Shown in pieces: positions 17,192 through 26,368 of a DNA stretch of 64,000 nucleotides. The notes under the pieces are model-generated. The model was not told the origin of the DNA, searched no databases, and saw nothing but the letters and a program-made list of their open reading frames with translations. This stretch comes from Aestuariibaculum lutulentum (GTDB taxonomy: Bacteria > Bacteroidota > Bacteroidia > Flavobacteriales > Flavobacteriaceae). Both the position numbers and the translations under genes were made by a program. Numbering within the stretch: the first letter of the stretch is position 1; every line of letters starts with the position of its first letter. The stretch lies in assembly GCF_032926325.1 (NCBI RefSeq), contig NZ_CP136709.1:1879501-1943500 (forward strand). Direction: 5' to 3'.

Positions 17192-19720
17192 TTAATGTTT
17201 TCGTGGCATGTCAATATTCATTTCTTTGATATCGGTGTCGGTCACTTCAACACCCAATAAGTATTTGCTGAAATAATCCGCTTTTAGCCAGAAGAAATAC
17301 TCATACATTTGACCAAAGCCATGGCGTTGACCAGGCATAACCATAAAGTCGAAACGTTTGTTTGCTTTAATTAACGCATCGGCAACTCGAATGGTTGAAG
17401 CAGGATGAACGTTGTTGTCAATGTCTCCTGTAACAAGCATTAGTTTTCCTTTTAAGTTCTTCACCAAAGACTGGTTTTTATCAATGTTATACTGAAATGA
17501 AATTTTGTCTTCAGCTCCAATAACTTCTTTAATTCCATGGTGGGTTTCACTCCACCAACTGTTGTAAATGGTGTTGTCATGATTTCCGGCAGATGATACA
17601 GCAACTTTAAAGAAATCTGGATAGACTAACATGGCTGCGGTAGACATGAATCCGCCACCCGAGTGACCATAAATTCCAACTTTATCAATATCTATATAAT
17701 TGTATTTATCGGCTAATTGCTCGGCAACATATTTTTTGTCTTCTAAACCATAATCTCTAAGGTTTCCGTAACCATAAGTGTGATACCATTTAGAACGCGC
17801 CGGATGACCACCGCGGTTACCAACTGTAACCACAATAAAGCCTACCTGAGCCATACGGTCGGTGTTGTGCATGCTTACCGAGAACGATTTATTTACGGCT
17901 TCGGTTTGCGGGCCAGGGTATACGTATTCTAAAATCGGATACTTTTTAGTTTCATCGAAATCGTAAGGTTTGTACATGACTCCGTATAAATCGGTGATAC
18001 CGTCGGCAGCTTTTAATTTAAACGGTTCCGGGAATTTATATCCGGCCGCCATAAGTTGTGATAAATCGGCTTCTTCTAATTCTAAAATTACTGATCCGTT
18101 GCTGTTTCGAAGTTCCGATTTAGGTACGGTGTTAACTCTTGAAAAGTTGTTAACAAAGAAAAGATTAGAATCTGATAAATCGATACTGTTATTGAAGTCG
18201 CCTTCATTTAAACATTTAAACCCGCTTCCATTTAAGTTTACTTTGTATAAATGCTCGTAGTAAGGGTCTTCATTTTTATTTACTCCGGTAGCTACGAAAT
18301 AAACGGTACGTGTTTTTTCGTCTATACCTTTAAAATCATCAACGTGGAATTCACCTGAAGTCACCTGATTTTTTAATGTTCCGTTAGCATCATATAAGTA
18401 GAAATGCCCCCAGCCATCGCGTTCAGACCAGTGTAGAATTTCGGTTTCATTGTTTAACAAAACAATGTTCTTCTTGTCTACAAATGTATTGAAGTGATCT
18501 TCTATTAGGGTTTTTACTTCACCTGTATTGATGTCGGCAACATGAATGTCTAATCGTTTACGGTCGCGACTAACCGTACTGAAATAGATTTTGTCTTTTT
18601 CAGAAAGTAAAAGGCGTGGTTTGTGTTCTCTTTTATCGGTCTTTTTGTATTCATGTGCATAGATTGCAATTGTCTGTTGAACAGTACTATCTAATTGAAC
18701 CGATTTAATTTCTTTAGAAGGCATGTCGAAGATTAATACACTTGTCTTATAAAACTCCGGCTCACCAGCCATATGATACTTATAAGTTTCAAGTTCAGGA
18801 CGCCCTTTTGCAACCGAGTTGATAACCCATAAATCTTTAATATGACGAGAATCCCTTTTAGCAAATACGAATTTTTTAGAGTCATGAGACCAGTAACCGT
18901 AGATGGCTTCCCGTTTTGTAGTATCGGCAGGTTTAGTCGTGTTACTTTCTTCCTTGTCACTGCCACCATACCCAAAATAACGTTCACCGTCTTTTGTCCA
19001 TTGGTTTTCAACAACGGTGGTGTCTTTTTCGTCTTTTACAATCTTAAGGAAGTTTTCTTTATCCATCCAATACAGGTTGTGGTTCTTAGAGAATAAAACT
19101 ACTGTACTGTCAGGAGATACATTGGCCCATTTTTTCCAAGGCTCTTTTTTCTCTTTTTCGTTTTCGAGAATGGTTAACCCATTAGCACCTAATTTGTATT
19201 CAAGAAAGTACTTTTTCTTCTCCATTTTAGGAGCTTTCTTTTTCTCCTTTTTAGTTTTGGTAGAATCGGTTTGTATTGAGTCTGTATCTTTTTTAGTTTT
19301 TTCATCAACCACTTCAACTTCTTCATTTGACGTTAATTTGAAACGTATGGCTGTATCGTTATCAACAAATTCGAAATCGAATTTAGGTAAGTGTTTAGCA
19401 TCGTATGGGTCTTTAGTGATTTCGGTTAACCACTTCGCCATTTTTGCATTGTCGAACAGTTTCTTTTTGGTTCTTTTATCGGCATCTACAATGTAGTAGT
19501 TAGAGCCTTCAGTGGTTTTGTATTGATACCAAAAACGGTTTCCACTCTCCAGCCAGTGGGGATCAACAGTAGTGGAATGCACCATTTTTGAAATGTTGTA
19601 TGGAGAAAACTTTGTGGCCAACCTGTAATTGGGTGTTGGGGTCAGGTTTTCCTGATTTTCCTGTGAAAAGGATATGTTAGCCAGTAAAGCTAACAAGAAA
19701 AATAAGGTAATTTTTTTCAT
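17192..19720 (-). CDS. Secreted S9 family peptidase (prolyl oligopeptidase / dipeptidyl peptidase IV-like)
   Basis: The 842-residue product has a signal peptide (to about residue 20). A beta-propeller region at about 40-580 contains LSEKDKIYFSTVSRDRKRLD and EILHWSERDGWGHFYLYD. A C-terminal alpha/beta-hydrolase holds nucleophile Ser687 in GHSGGG, an Asp in TGDIDNNVHP and His in PGQRHGFGQ. This is a DPP4-type exopeptidase that cleaves after proline or alanine in exported peptides. An unusual charged insertion (residues about 133-170, rich in Lys/Glu/Thr) interrupts the propeller. It is convergent with hppA and probably monocistronic. Confidence 0.92.
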   Translation of the reverse strand: MKKITLFFLLALLANISFSQENQENLTPTPNYRLATKFSPYNISKMVHSTTVDPHWLESGNRFWYQYKTTEGSNYYIVDADKRTKKKLFDNAKMAKWLTEITKDPYDAKHLPKFDFEFVDNDTAIRFKLTSNEEVEVVDEKTKKDTDSIQTDSTKTKKEKKKAPKMEKKKYFLEYKLGANGLTILENEKEKKEPWKKWANVSPDSTVVLFSKNHNLYWMDKENFLKIVKDEKDTTVVENQWTKDGERYFGYGGSDKEESNTTKPADTTKREAIYGYWSHDSKKFVFAKRDSRHIKDLWVINSVAKGRPELETYKYHMAGEPEFYKTSVLIFDMPSKEIKSVQLDSTVQQTIAIYAHEYKKTDKREHKPRLLLSEKDKIYFSTVSRDRKRLDIHVADINTGEVKTLIEDHFNTFVDKKNIVLLNNETEILHWSERDGWGHFYLYDANGTLKNQVTSGEFHVDDFKGIDEKTRTVYFVATGVNKNEDPYYEHLYKVNLNGSGFKCLNEGDFNNSIDLSDSNLFFVNNFSRVNTVPKSELRNSNGSVILELEEADLSQLMAAGYKFPEPFKLKAADGITDLYGVMYKPYDFDETKKYPILEYVYPGPQTEAVNKSFSVSMHNTDRMAQVGFIVVTVGNRGGHPARSKWYHTYGYGNLRDYGLEDKKYVAEQLADKYNYIDIDKVGIYGHSGGGFMSTAAMLVYPDFFKVAVSSAGNHDNTIYNSWWSETHHGIKEVIGAEDKISFQYNIDKNQSLVKNLKGKLMLVTGDIDNNVHPASTIRVADALIKANKRFDFMVMPGQRHGFGQMYEYFFWLKADYFSKYLLGVEVTDTDIKEMNIDMPRKH

Positions 19721-19875
19721 GGGTTATGATCGACAAATTTTTATGAAGCCACGAAAATATACATTCATACCAGTAATAAATGGTAATTAAATGTTAAAAA
19801 CCTTAATAAAAATGTTATAATTTGATTGAAATGATGTGATTAATTTAAAAAACAATAAAAATAAACAGGATGAAA

Positions 19876-20730
19876 TTAAAACGTACCAACGATACCTAAA
19901 GTACCATAGCCCGCTTTAAACTGCCAGCTAATTTTATTTGGTTGAGCATAGGAGTAGGCCCCTTTTTTCTTCATGAAATTATCAACACCATCTACAGTAA
20001 CAATAGCAATAGCATAACCCAGTCCTACATCGCTTAACCAATGTGCTCCTGCCCATAATCTTGAAATTGGCGCAATAGAACCAACAGCATAAATACCGGC
20101 TTTAACCCAGATATTTTCAAATTGTTTGGCAATCGCGTGAGCCATAGAAACCGATAAAATCGTGTGACCAGAAGGGAACGAGTGGTATCCAGCTTCTTTA
20201 GAAAACATATCGAAATCATTTCTGTCTCCATCGGTTGGGCGTGCTCTTCCTATTATGTTTTTTGAGAGCGTTTGAATAATGCCTGAAGTGACTGCCGAAC
20301 CTATAATTAAAACCCCTGTTTCACGAACCTTTTCATTATCTGTTATAAGTCCAAAACCATAAATTCCAGCCGAAATCATAAAGAAGTTTTGTGGGCTTCC
20401 AAAGTACCAACCAAATTCTTTTAAAACCTGTGGGGCATTTTCTCCTTGTTCAAGAAAATAGGTGTGAGCATCTGTATCGGCAGCATATAATAAACCAGTT
20501 CCAGCCACAATTCCAGCTGCAGTTAGAAAGTCCTTTTTTTGCCAACGTAAAGGTTGTGTAAATCCATTACCTACGCTTTTAAGTACAAACCCTCCATCGT
20601 ATTTTAGGTTTTGCCAAATACGACCTTTTTCCTTAGTTGTAGATAAGGAGTCAGTTGCTGTTTGAGCGTTGCTGATGAATACACTGCATATAAGTGTAAC
20701 GGTAAGTGCTAAATATTTTGTCGCCGTCAT
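19876..20730 (-). CDS. PAP2 family acid phosphatase (lipid phosphate phosphatase-like)
   Basis: The 284-residue product has a signal peptide (ending FISNAQ) and the three PAP2 motifs in order: KNIIGRARPTDGDRNDF, HSFPSGHTILS and SRLWAGAHWLSDVGLG. The invariant Lys, Arg, Ser, Gly, His, Arg and His residues are all present. The family dephosphorylates phospholipids such as undecaprenyl or phosphatidylglycerol phosphate, or acts as a non-specific periplasmic phosphatase. Which applies here is open. A promoter box lies just upstream inside the 3' end region of the deoxynucleoside kinase gene, so it may be transcribed separately from that gene. Confidence 0.85.
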   Translation of the reverse strand: MTATKYLALTVTLICSVFISNAQTATDSLSTTKEKGRIWQNLKYDGGFVLKSVGNGFTQPLRWQKKDFLTAAGIVAGTGLLYAADTDAHTYFLEQGENAPQVLKEFGWYFGSPQNFFMISAGIYGFGLITDNEKVRETGVLIIGSAVTSGIIQTLSKNIIGRARPTDGDRNDFDMFSKEAGYHSFPSGHTILSVSMAHAIAKQFENIWVKAGIYAVGSIAPISRLWAGAHWLSDVGLGYAIAIVTVDGVDNFMKKKGAYSYAQPNKISWQFKAGYGTLGIVGTF

Positions 20731-20754
20731 TATCGTTGATAAAAATTAAGGCCG

Positions 20755-20762
20755 CAAAAGTA
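20755..20762 (-). promoter_or_regulatory. Candidate promoter (TACTTTTG) for the PAP2 gene
   Basis: The minus-strand TACTTTTG fits TAnnTTTG and lies 25 bp upstream of the PAP2 start codon, directly after the kinase stop codon. Confidence 0.45.
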
Positions 20763-21377
20763 CTAAAATAAGCCGTTTATTTCTGCATCGATGGTGTTAA
20801 TAACATAGCCTAAATCTTCAGGGTTTGATACAAAATCTAATTTATCGACATCAATAATTAGTAACTTCCCTTTATTATAACCATGAATCCATGCTTCGTA
20901 ACGTTCATTAAGTCGGCTTAAGTAATCAATACTTATAGAGTTTTCATATTCTCGACCACGTTTTTGAATTTGAGATACCAGATTAGGAATAGAGCTTCGT
21001 AAATAGATTAGGATATCGGGTCCCTGTACTAAGGATTCCATTAAATCAAAAAGGGAACGGTAATTCTCGAAATCGCGATTTGTCATAAGTCCCATAGCAT
21101 GTAAATTGGGAGCAAAAATATGAGCATCTTCATAAATGGTGCGATCCTGAATGATATCTTTTCCGCTTTCTCGAATTTGTAAAATCTGGCGAAAACGGCT
21201 ATTTAAAAAGTATACCTGAAGGTTGAAACTCCAACGTTCCATTTGGTTGTAAAAATCATCTAAATACGGATTATCGACAACATCTTCGAGCTGCGCTTCC
21301 CAGTGATAATGTTTTGCAAGTAGTTTTGTTAGAGTGGTTTTTCCTGCGCCAATATTTCCGGCAATAGCAATATGCAT
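20763..21377 (-). CDS. Deoxynucleoside kinase
   Basis: The 204-residue product belongs to the dNK/dCK/dGK family. The P-loop is GNIGAGKTTL at 7-16, the catalytic motif QDRTIYEDAHIF (DRT variant of DRS) is near residue 77, and the LID-like arginine-rich segment QKRGREYENSISIDYL is near 140. It phosphorylates deoxynucleosides with ATP for nucleotide salvage in the cytoplasm. Substrate preference is not evident. It ends just before the PAP2 promoter and starts 4 bp after the stop of the upstream secreted protein gene, so those two genes are co-transcribed. Confidence 0.9.
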   Translation of the reverse strand: MHIAIAGNIGAGKTTLTKLLAKHYHWEAQLEDVVDNPYLDDFYNQMERWSFNLQVYFLNSRFRQILQIRESGKDIIQDRTIYEDAHIFAPNLHAMGLMTNRDFENYRSLFDLMESLVQGPDILIYLRSSIPNLVSQIQKRGREYENSISIDYLSRLNERYEAWIHGYNKGKLLIIDVDKLDFVSNPEDLGYVINTIDAEINGLF

Positions 21378-21381
21378 AGTG

Positions 21382-22170
21382 TTAGATGGTTTTTATTTGG
21401 TATTCATGTAGGGTTTCATTGTCGTAAATATACAAGGTTTCCTTGGTTACAAAAAACGCATCTATCAATAAATTTGGTAATTTTATAGGGATAATTTTAT
21501 CAGATTCATTTTTTAAAAAGAATAGTGTATTCTCCTTTTTCAGGATAATATTTTCGTTACTCTGATCGAATGCTGTAAAGCCTTTATTTTTTATTTTTTT
21601 AATCAGACTCCCAAAGTAATTGTAGATGTACAAGTACTTTTCGGTAAGTACCCAACAGGTATTGTAATTACTTTTAATATCCAGAACATTATTTTGAATA
21701 GGCATTGATTTTGCACGAGTAGTTTTCGTTTTGTAGTCGTAAAGTTCGAGTTGCTGGTTGTTTTCATTAAATACCCAAATGGTATTATCGTACCCTGTTG
21801 AAACGTGCGTTACATATTTTTGTTCTTCTAAGGCGTTGAAATCTATTTTTGTGATTTCGGCCATGCGATTATCTAAAATAACAACCGTGTTGAAATCTTT
21901 ATAAAACAAATTAATCTTTAACGGATTGAATGTGTTTACAGAAGTAATGTCTCCTAATTGAAAGTTATTATATCCAATATCAATGCCTTTAGAGTTTTTC
22001 TCTTTTTTAAATAAAACATTGTCGAAAATATAAAACGTTGCTTCAAAGCTTGAAACGCTTACAAACCTATCAGCTTCCAGTTTGGTATCTTTAATAAACG
22101 AAGTCTCAATAAATTCCTGAGAATGTACCGAGATTGATAAAAAAGTAATTAGATATATTAAATGTTTCAT
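21382..22170 (-). CDS. Secreted protein of unknown function, probable beta-propeller-like
   Basis: With the start at ATG 22170 the 262-residue product begins with a clean signal peptide (MKHLIYLITFLSISVHSQ). An upstream in-frame start at 22233 adds 21 residues and lies across a promoter-like box, so I reject it. The mature part repeats short beta motifs (KVDILDNRMAEITKID-like, HVSTGYDNTIWVFNENNQQL, SNYNTCWVLTEKYLYIYNYF), suggesting WD/kelch-like blades. No enzyme motif is seen. It lies 4 bp upstream of the deoxynucleoside kinase gene on the same strand, a pairing whose meaning is unclear. Confidence 0.7.
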   Translation of the reverse strand: MKHLIYLITFLSISVHSQEFIETSFIKDTKLEADRFVSVSSFEATFYIFDNVLFKKEKNSKGIDIGYNNFQLGDITSVNTFNPLKINLFYKDFNTVVILDNRMAEITKIDFNALEEQKYVTHVSTGYDNTIWVFNENNQQLELYDYKTKTTRAKSMPIQNNVLDIKSNYNTCWVLTEKYLYIYNYFGSLIKKIKNKGFTAFDQSNENIILKKENTLFFLKNESDKIIPIKLPNLLIDAFFVTKETLYIYDNETLHEYQIKTI

Positions 22171-22178
22171 GTAGAAAT

Positions 22179-22186
22179 CAAAAATA
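22179..22186 (-). promoter_or_regulatory. Candidate promoter (TATTTTTG) for the unknown protein / kinase unit
   Basis: The minus-strand TATTTTTG fits TAnnTTTG but lies only 8 bp upstream of ATG 22170, which would make the transcript nearly leaderless. The match could be chance in AT-rich DNA. Confidence 0.3.
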
Positions 22187-22317
22187 CAAAAAAGCCTTAA
22201 TGTTTTTATTAATAAAACAGTTTTTGGTGTCATTATATCCTTGTCTTTTAAACATATATTAAAAAGGCTATTTCTTGTTTTATTTATATTTTAACATATA
22301 GCAATTAAACTTAATCA

Positions 22318-22325
22318 TATTTTTG
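22318..22325 (+). promoter_or_regulatory. Candidate promoter (TATTTTTG) for the GLPGLI gene
   Basis: TATTTTTG fits TAnnTTTG and lies about 70 bp upstream of the start codon at 22395. No clear -33 element is visible. Confidence 0.35.
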
Positions 22326-22394
22326 ATATCTAACTACAATGAAATCAACTTTTCTGAAGGAGTATTGTTAACTTTTTAAAACAAAAATCAACGT

Positions 22395-23228
22395 ATGAAA
22401 ATGAAATACATTAAAGAATTAGTTTTAGCATCGGCTTTGTTTGTCTCGATAATGGGCTTTGCTCAAAAAGATTTTCAAGGTATTGCCTACTATAAGTCTA
22501 ATACCAATGTCGATACACAAGGTTTTGGCGGTGGAGATATGGATCCGGAGCGCCAAAAGCGTATGGTAGAGCGTATGAAAGAAATGCTAGATAAAACCTA
22601 TACCTTAACGTTTAATCAAATTGAATCTTTTTATAAAGTGGAAGAAACTGAGAATTCAGGTGGCGGCGGTGGTAGATGGAGAGGTATGATGAATAGCTTT
22701 TCTAATGGTCCTCAGTATAAAAATATAAAGGCAAAGCAGTTAATACAAGATCAGGAGTTTTTTGGTAAGCAGTTTTTAATAAAAGATGAATTGCCAAATT
22801 TAGATTGGAAGATGACCAACGAGTCCAAAAAGATTGGCGAATATATGTGTTTAAAAGCAACAGCTAAAAGAACGGTGCCTAACGTAGGGCCTGGAAATTT
22901 TAGAAGACGCCCAAATGCCGATGGTCAAATGGAAGAACCAGCTCCAACCAAGGAGGTAGAAGTGGAAGCTTGGTATACATTAAAAATTCCAATTAATCAG
23001 GGGCCTGGAGATTATTGGGGACTTCCGGGATTAATTTTAGAGGTTACTGTAGATAGAACCACGTTATACTGTTCAAAAATTGTGATGAATCCAGCTGAAA
23101 AAGTTGCGATTGAAGCACCTTCAAAAGGGAAGGAGATTAGTAGAGCAGATTACGATGATTTGGTAAAAAAGAAAATGGAAGAAATGCGTTCTCAGTTTAG
23201 TGAGCGTGCCGGAGACCGCAGATTTTAA
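22395..23228 (+). CDS. GLPGLI family protein
   Basis: The 277-residue product has a signal peptide (ending FVSIMGFAQ). It carries the family signature WGLPGLILEV at about 207-216, in the usual context of a preceding acid/Trp segment (VEVEAWYTLKIPINQGPGDY). The family is confined mainly to Bacteroidetes and has no known biochemical activity. Proteins of this family are often encoded near TonB-dependent receptors, but none is adjacent here. The mature N-terminal half is rich in Gly and Met (GGGGGRWRGMMNS), possibly metal-responsive (speculative). Confidence 0.85.
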   Translation: MKMKYIKELVLASALFVSIMGFAQKDFQGIAYYKSNTNVDTQGFGGGDMDPERQKRMVERMKEMLDKTYTLTFNQIESFYKVEETENSGGGGGRWRGMMNSFSNGPQYKNIKAKQLIQDQEFFGKQFLIKDELPNLDWKMTNESKKIGEYMCLKATAKRTVPNVGPGNFRRRPNADGQMEEPAPTKEVEVEAWYTLKIPINQGPGDYWGLPGLILEVTVDRTTLYCSKIVMNPAEKVAIEAPSKGKEISRADYDDLVKKKMEEMRSQFSERAGDRRF

Positions 23229-23332
23229 TCTGAAAACGATAGATTATAGATTTTTTTTGAAAAAAAAGTTATTTGTAAAAGCTTGTTAATTATGGTTTTG
23301 AATATTTTTTCAAAAAAACGAGCATTTTTATG

Positions 23333-23363
23333 TTGTGTAGTTTAATAATCTATGATATATTTG
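23333..23363 (+). promoter_or_regulatory. Promoter of tRNA-Tyr (TTG, 20 nt, TATATTTG)
   Basis: TTG at 23333-23335 and TATATTTG at 23356-23363 match the Bacteroidetes -33/-7 elements with a 20-nt spacer, 11 bp before the mature tRNA end. It is one of the clearest promoters in the window. Confidence 0.7.
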
Positions 23364-23374
23364 CACCCGGTTTT

Positions 23375-23456
<82 letters not shown>

Positions 23457-23464
23457 CAAAACTG

Positions 23465-23490
23465 AAAAGCCTGCATTACGCAGGCTTTTT
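23465..23490. terminator. Terminator after tRNA-Tyr
   Basis: AAAAGCCTGC pairs exactly with GCAGGCTTTT around a 5-nt loop, followed by more T. The A-run on the left lets it also serve the convergent hydrolase gene. Confidence 0.9.
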
Positions 23491-23508
23491 TATTTCAAAT
23501 ACTTTCAT

Positions 23509-24876
23509 TTAATTTTTAAGCTCCAAAGTCGGAGGATTTAAATACTTTTTGAAGAATGTATACAGAGTATCTAAATCTTTTTCTGTTTGAGGAACGGCAT
23601 GACCTGTGCCGTAATCTACAAGAGTTTGGTTAGGTACATTGAGTTTGTCAAGTTTGTTTTTTAAGTGTAATATTTGGTCTTGGTAGTAAGCATCATCAGT
23701 AGTATTATAGAAGAATAAAACTGGAGCTGTTTCTGAAGTTTCAACAAGATATTCCGAACCCATAGTTTTCCATAAATCATAATTGTCTTCTAAAGCACCC
23801 CAGGCCCATGGGCAACGTAATTCTAAATTACCATCGCCATCGTCAAGCGTATTGTATATTTGAGTATAATCGAATACGCCTGGTCCAAGTGCAGCGACTT
23901 GTACATCGTCTGAAATACCAATATTAAAACCGGCATTTTCAAACAAGGGAACCGATTTATCACCAATAGCCATGGAACCTGCGGTAGAACCTCGTGAGAA
24001 GCCGTAAATACCAATATCTCCAGAAAGACCTAAGTCATTAGTCATACTTCTTAATGTACGAATAGCCGATTTAACTTTTTGTGCCGTATCCGGGTTCGTC
24101 TCATACGATTTGTAGGTGTCGTTTGGTCCCTCTTTGGGTTTGCCGCTTCCCCATGAACAGTATTTTGGGTGATCGGCAATAGCCCATGCCAAACCATGAG
24201 CAGGGGCGCCTTGTAGAAATGAATCATTAAAACCGGAAAATGTATACGGTAAAAAGGTTCTCAGGTTTTTATGGTCGTCGGTTAAAGTGTTTTTCTCTTT
24301 GTTGAACGTAGCATAGCTGTTACTATACGAAAAGGATAAAATAGTCGGCACTTCTTTTGAAGGATTAGCCGGGTATATAATATCCATATTTAGCATATCA
24401 CCTTCAGTGTATTGGTCAGGTCGGTTATAAACCGTTGGGTCATCTTTAAAATAAGGTATATTTCGTTTTATTCGGTAGCCTTCGAATAATATATATGATT
24501 GAATTTTTGAGCAATCGCTAAATCCGCAAAAATTACCTTCCGCTAAAGCGTTATTTATAACAATAATATCTTGATTGATTTTTGAGGCAATGGCGTTTGG
24601 ATTGTTCTTGTAGTTTAATTCAATAACCCGATATCCTTGGTTTAACAGCCATTTTACGTTTTCAGAATTTGTGTAACCGCCAAGCTTTTTAAATCCTAAA
24701 TTTTCAAGGTAAACAATGGTTAGATAGTTTCCATTAACATCTTGAACAGGAGTTTTAGATTCATGTGTTTTATAGGTAATCTTACTTTGTGCAGTATTAC
24801 TCAACCATGTTTTTTTTGTGGCGCATGAGTTTAAGGTGATTGCTAAAATAAGTAGAAGGGTTAATTTGTGTAGCAT
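23509..24876 (-). CDS. Alpha/beta-hydrolase lipoprotein of unknown substrate
   Basis: The 455-residue product has a lipoprotein signal (LLILAITLNSC). An N-terminal stretch of about 120 residues is followed by an alpha/beta-hydrolase with nucleophile elbow GIYGFSRGST (GFSRG), an acidic residue in FFYNTTDDAYY and a catalytic-type His in YGTGHAVPQ. The fold resembles secreted carbohydrate or acyl esterases, but I cannot name the substrate. The lipid anchor suggests the outer membrane or cell surface. It faces the tRNA-Tyr gene and follows metK on the same strand, separated by a terminator. Confidence 0.75.
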   Translation of the reverse strand: MLHKLTLLLILAITLNSCATKKTWLSNTAQSKITYKTHESKTPVQDVNGNYLTIVYLENLGFKKLGGYTNSENVKWLLNQGYRVIELNYKNNPNAIASKINQDIIVINNALAEGNFCGFSDCSKIQSYILFEGYRIKRNIPYFKDDPTVYNRPDQYTEGDMLNMDIIYPANPSKEVPTILSFSYSNSYATFNKEKNTLTDDHKNLRTFLPYTFSGFNDSFLQGAPAHGLAWAIADHPKYCSWGSGKPKEGPNDTYKSYETNPDTAQKVKSAIRTLRSMTNDLGLSGDIGIYGFSRGSTAGSMAIGDKSVPLFENAGFNIGISDDVQVAALGPGVFDYTQIYNTLDDGDGNLELRCPWAWGALEDNYDLWKTMGSEYLVETSETAPVLFFYNTTDDAYYQDQILHLKNKLDKLNVPNQTLVDYGTGHAVPQTEKDLDTLYTFFKKYLNPPTLELKN

Positions 24877-24894
24877 GATGAAATGTATAGAAAT

Positions 24895-24930
24895 AAAAAA
24901 CTCCGTAAGTTTAAAGTTACGGAGTTTTTT
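24895..24930 (-). terminator. Intrinsic terminator downstream of metK
   Basis: On the minus strand ACTCCGTAAC pairs with the complementary arm of TTACGGAGT around a short A/T loop, followed by six T. Confidence 0.85.
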
Positions 24931-24952
24931 AATTTTTATAAGGAATTGCAGA

Positions 24953-26206
24953 TTATAAGTTGAAAGCTGCTTTCACTTGATCTACATAGTCTAATTTTTC
25001 CCATGTGAATAATTCCACATCTAAAGTAACACTTTCACCTGTAGGTTGGGTGAAGGTTTTTGTTACGATTTCATTAGTGCGTCCCATGTGTCCGTAAGCC
25101 GCAGTTTCACTATAAATAGGGTTTCTTAGTTTTAAACGCTCTTCGATAGCAAATGGTCGCATGTCGAATATTTCAGAAACTTTTTCAGCGATTTCACCAT
25201 CGGTCATGTTAAACGGACAAGTTCCATAGGTATTAATAAAAATACCCATTGGTTCAACTACACCAATCGCATAACTTACCTGTACTAAAACTTCGTCGGC
25301 TACACCAGCAGCAACTAAGTTTTTAGCAATATGGCGCGTTGCATAAGCAGCACTACGGTCTACTTTACTTGGGTCTTTTCCAGAGAAAGCACCACCACCG
25401 TGTGCACCTTTTCCACCGTAAGTATCTACAATAATTTTACGACCTGTAAGTCCGGTATCACCGTGTGGTCCACCAATTACGAATTTACCAGTCGGGTTAA
25501 TGTGATATTTGATATCATCGTTAAATAAAGCCTGAATTTGCTCTGGTAATTTAGCGATAACACGAGGAATTAAAATCTCTACAATGTCTTTTCTAATTTT
25601 AGCTAACATGGTATCGTCATCAGCGAAATCGTCGTGTTGCGTAGAGATTACAATTGCATCGATGCGTTGCGGAACATTATCATCACTATATTCAATCGTT
25701 ACCTGGCTTTTAGAGTCTGGTCTTAAATAAGTGATGTCTTTGTTTTCACGTCTTAGAGCTGCTAATTCAGTTAAAAGTAAGTGTGATAAATCTAGAGCCA
25801 AAGGCATGAAGTTTTCGGTTTCGTTAGTGGCGTAACCAAACATCATTCCCTGGTCTCCTGCACCTTGTTCTTCTTTAGAAGCTCTGTCTACACCACGATT
25901 AATATCGTCAGACTGTTCATGAATTGCAGAAAATACACCACAAGAGTTTCCGTCGAACATATATTCGCCTTTAGTGTATCCAATTTTGTTAATTGTATCT
26001 CTTGCAATTTTTTGAACGTCAAGATAGGTGTGTGACTTAACCTCACCGGCAAGAACAACCTGACCTGTAGTTACAAGAGTTTCACATGCTACTTTCGACT
26101 CTTTATCAAAAGCTAAAAAATTGTCAATTAAAGCGTCGCTAATTTGGTCAGCAACCTTATCTGGGTGGCCTTCAGAAACACTTTCCGAAGTAAATAAATA
26201 TGCCAT
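24953..26206 (-). CDS. metK: S-adenosylmethionine synthase
   Basis: The 417-residue product starts [20 protein letters not shown] and contains the two MAT signatures [15 protein letters not shown] and [19 protein letters not shown], plus [20 protein letters not shown]. It is full length for the family. It makes S-adenosylmethionine from methionine and ATP. Its 5' leader holds what I identify as a SAM-II riboswitch, giving feedback by the product. A back-to-back promoter arrangement with the ilv leader lies upstream. An insertion relative to the E. coli enzyme around residues 170-200 is common in Bacteroidetes (recollection). Confidence 0.97.
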   Translation of the reverse strand: MAYLFTSESVSEGHPDKVADQISDALIDNFLAFDKESKVACETLVTTGQVVLAGEVKSHTYLDVQKIARDTINKIGYTKGEYMFDGNSCGVFSAIHEQSDDINRGVDRASKEEQGAGDQGMMFGYATNETENFMPLALDLSHLLLTELAALRRENKDITYLRPDSKSQVTIEYSDDNVPQRIDAIVISTQHDDFADDDTMLAKIRKDIVEILIPRVIAKLPEQIQALFNDDIKYHINPTGKFVIGGPHGDTGLTGRKIIVDTYGGKGAHGGGAFSGKDPSKVDRSAAYATRHIAKNLVAAGVADEVLVQVSYAIGVVEPMGIFINTYGTCPFNMTDGEIAEKVSEIFDMRPFAIEERLKLRNPIYSETAAYGHMGRTNEIVTKTFTQPTGESVTLDVELFTWEKLDYVDQVKAAFNL

Positions 26207-26223
26207 AAAACTATTTTTATACT

Positions 26224-26354
26224 AAGATTTGACGGATAACGTCGAAGGAAGTTTACACTGCCTTTAGCATTTTTGCTTGCATTAATCTCATTTTTAATTG
26301 TTTAAAAAAATAAGGTTATACAAAGAGGTTGCAATCAGTCAAATCTTTCCTCTG
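26224..26354 (-). promoter_or_regulatory. SAM-II riboswitch upstream of metK, with a competing helix
   Basis: Reading the minus strand, P1 is AGAGG (26353-26349) with CCTCT (26328-26324). Its loop holds the SAM-II core GAUUUGACUGAUUGCAA. After a roughly 54-nt insertion comes UGCUAAAGGCAGU (26269-26257). ACUG in the loop (26339-26336) can pair with CAGU (26260-26257), giving the class's pseudoknot. The core closely resembles the published SAM-II metX aptamer (GAUUU..AUUGCAA and GCUAAA). A separate 10-bp helix AAGAUUUGAC (26347-26338) with GUCAAAUCUU (26233-26224) would disrupt the aptamer and is the likely alternative state. A 7-bp AT hairpin sits in the insertion. Confidence 0.75.
26253..26291 (-). 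CDS. Possible Met-containing mini-ORF (12 codons) inside the metK riboswitch
   Basis: ATG at 26291 opens a 12-residue frame, MRLMQAKMLKAV, ending in TAA at 26253. Three of 12 codons are ATG. The start has an A-rich upstream context like other genes here. It overlaps the conserved UGCUAAA segment, so one Met-Leu pair is dictated by the aptamer itself. It may be chance; nothing but position and composition supports translation. Confidence 0.3.
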   Translation of the reverse strand: MRLMQAKMLKAV

Positions 26355-26368
26355 TTATTTTTCGAGGG

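Noticed and set aside
22171..22233. Upstream start for the secreted unknown protein
   Set aside because: It puts 21 residues before a complete signal peptide and spans a promoter-like box.
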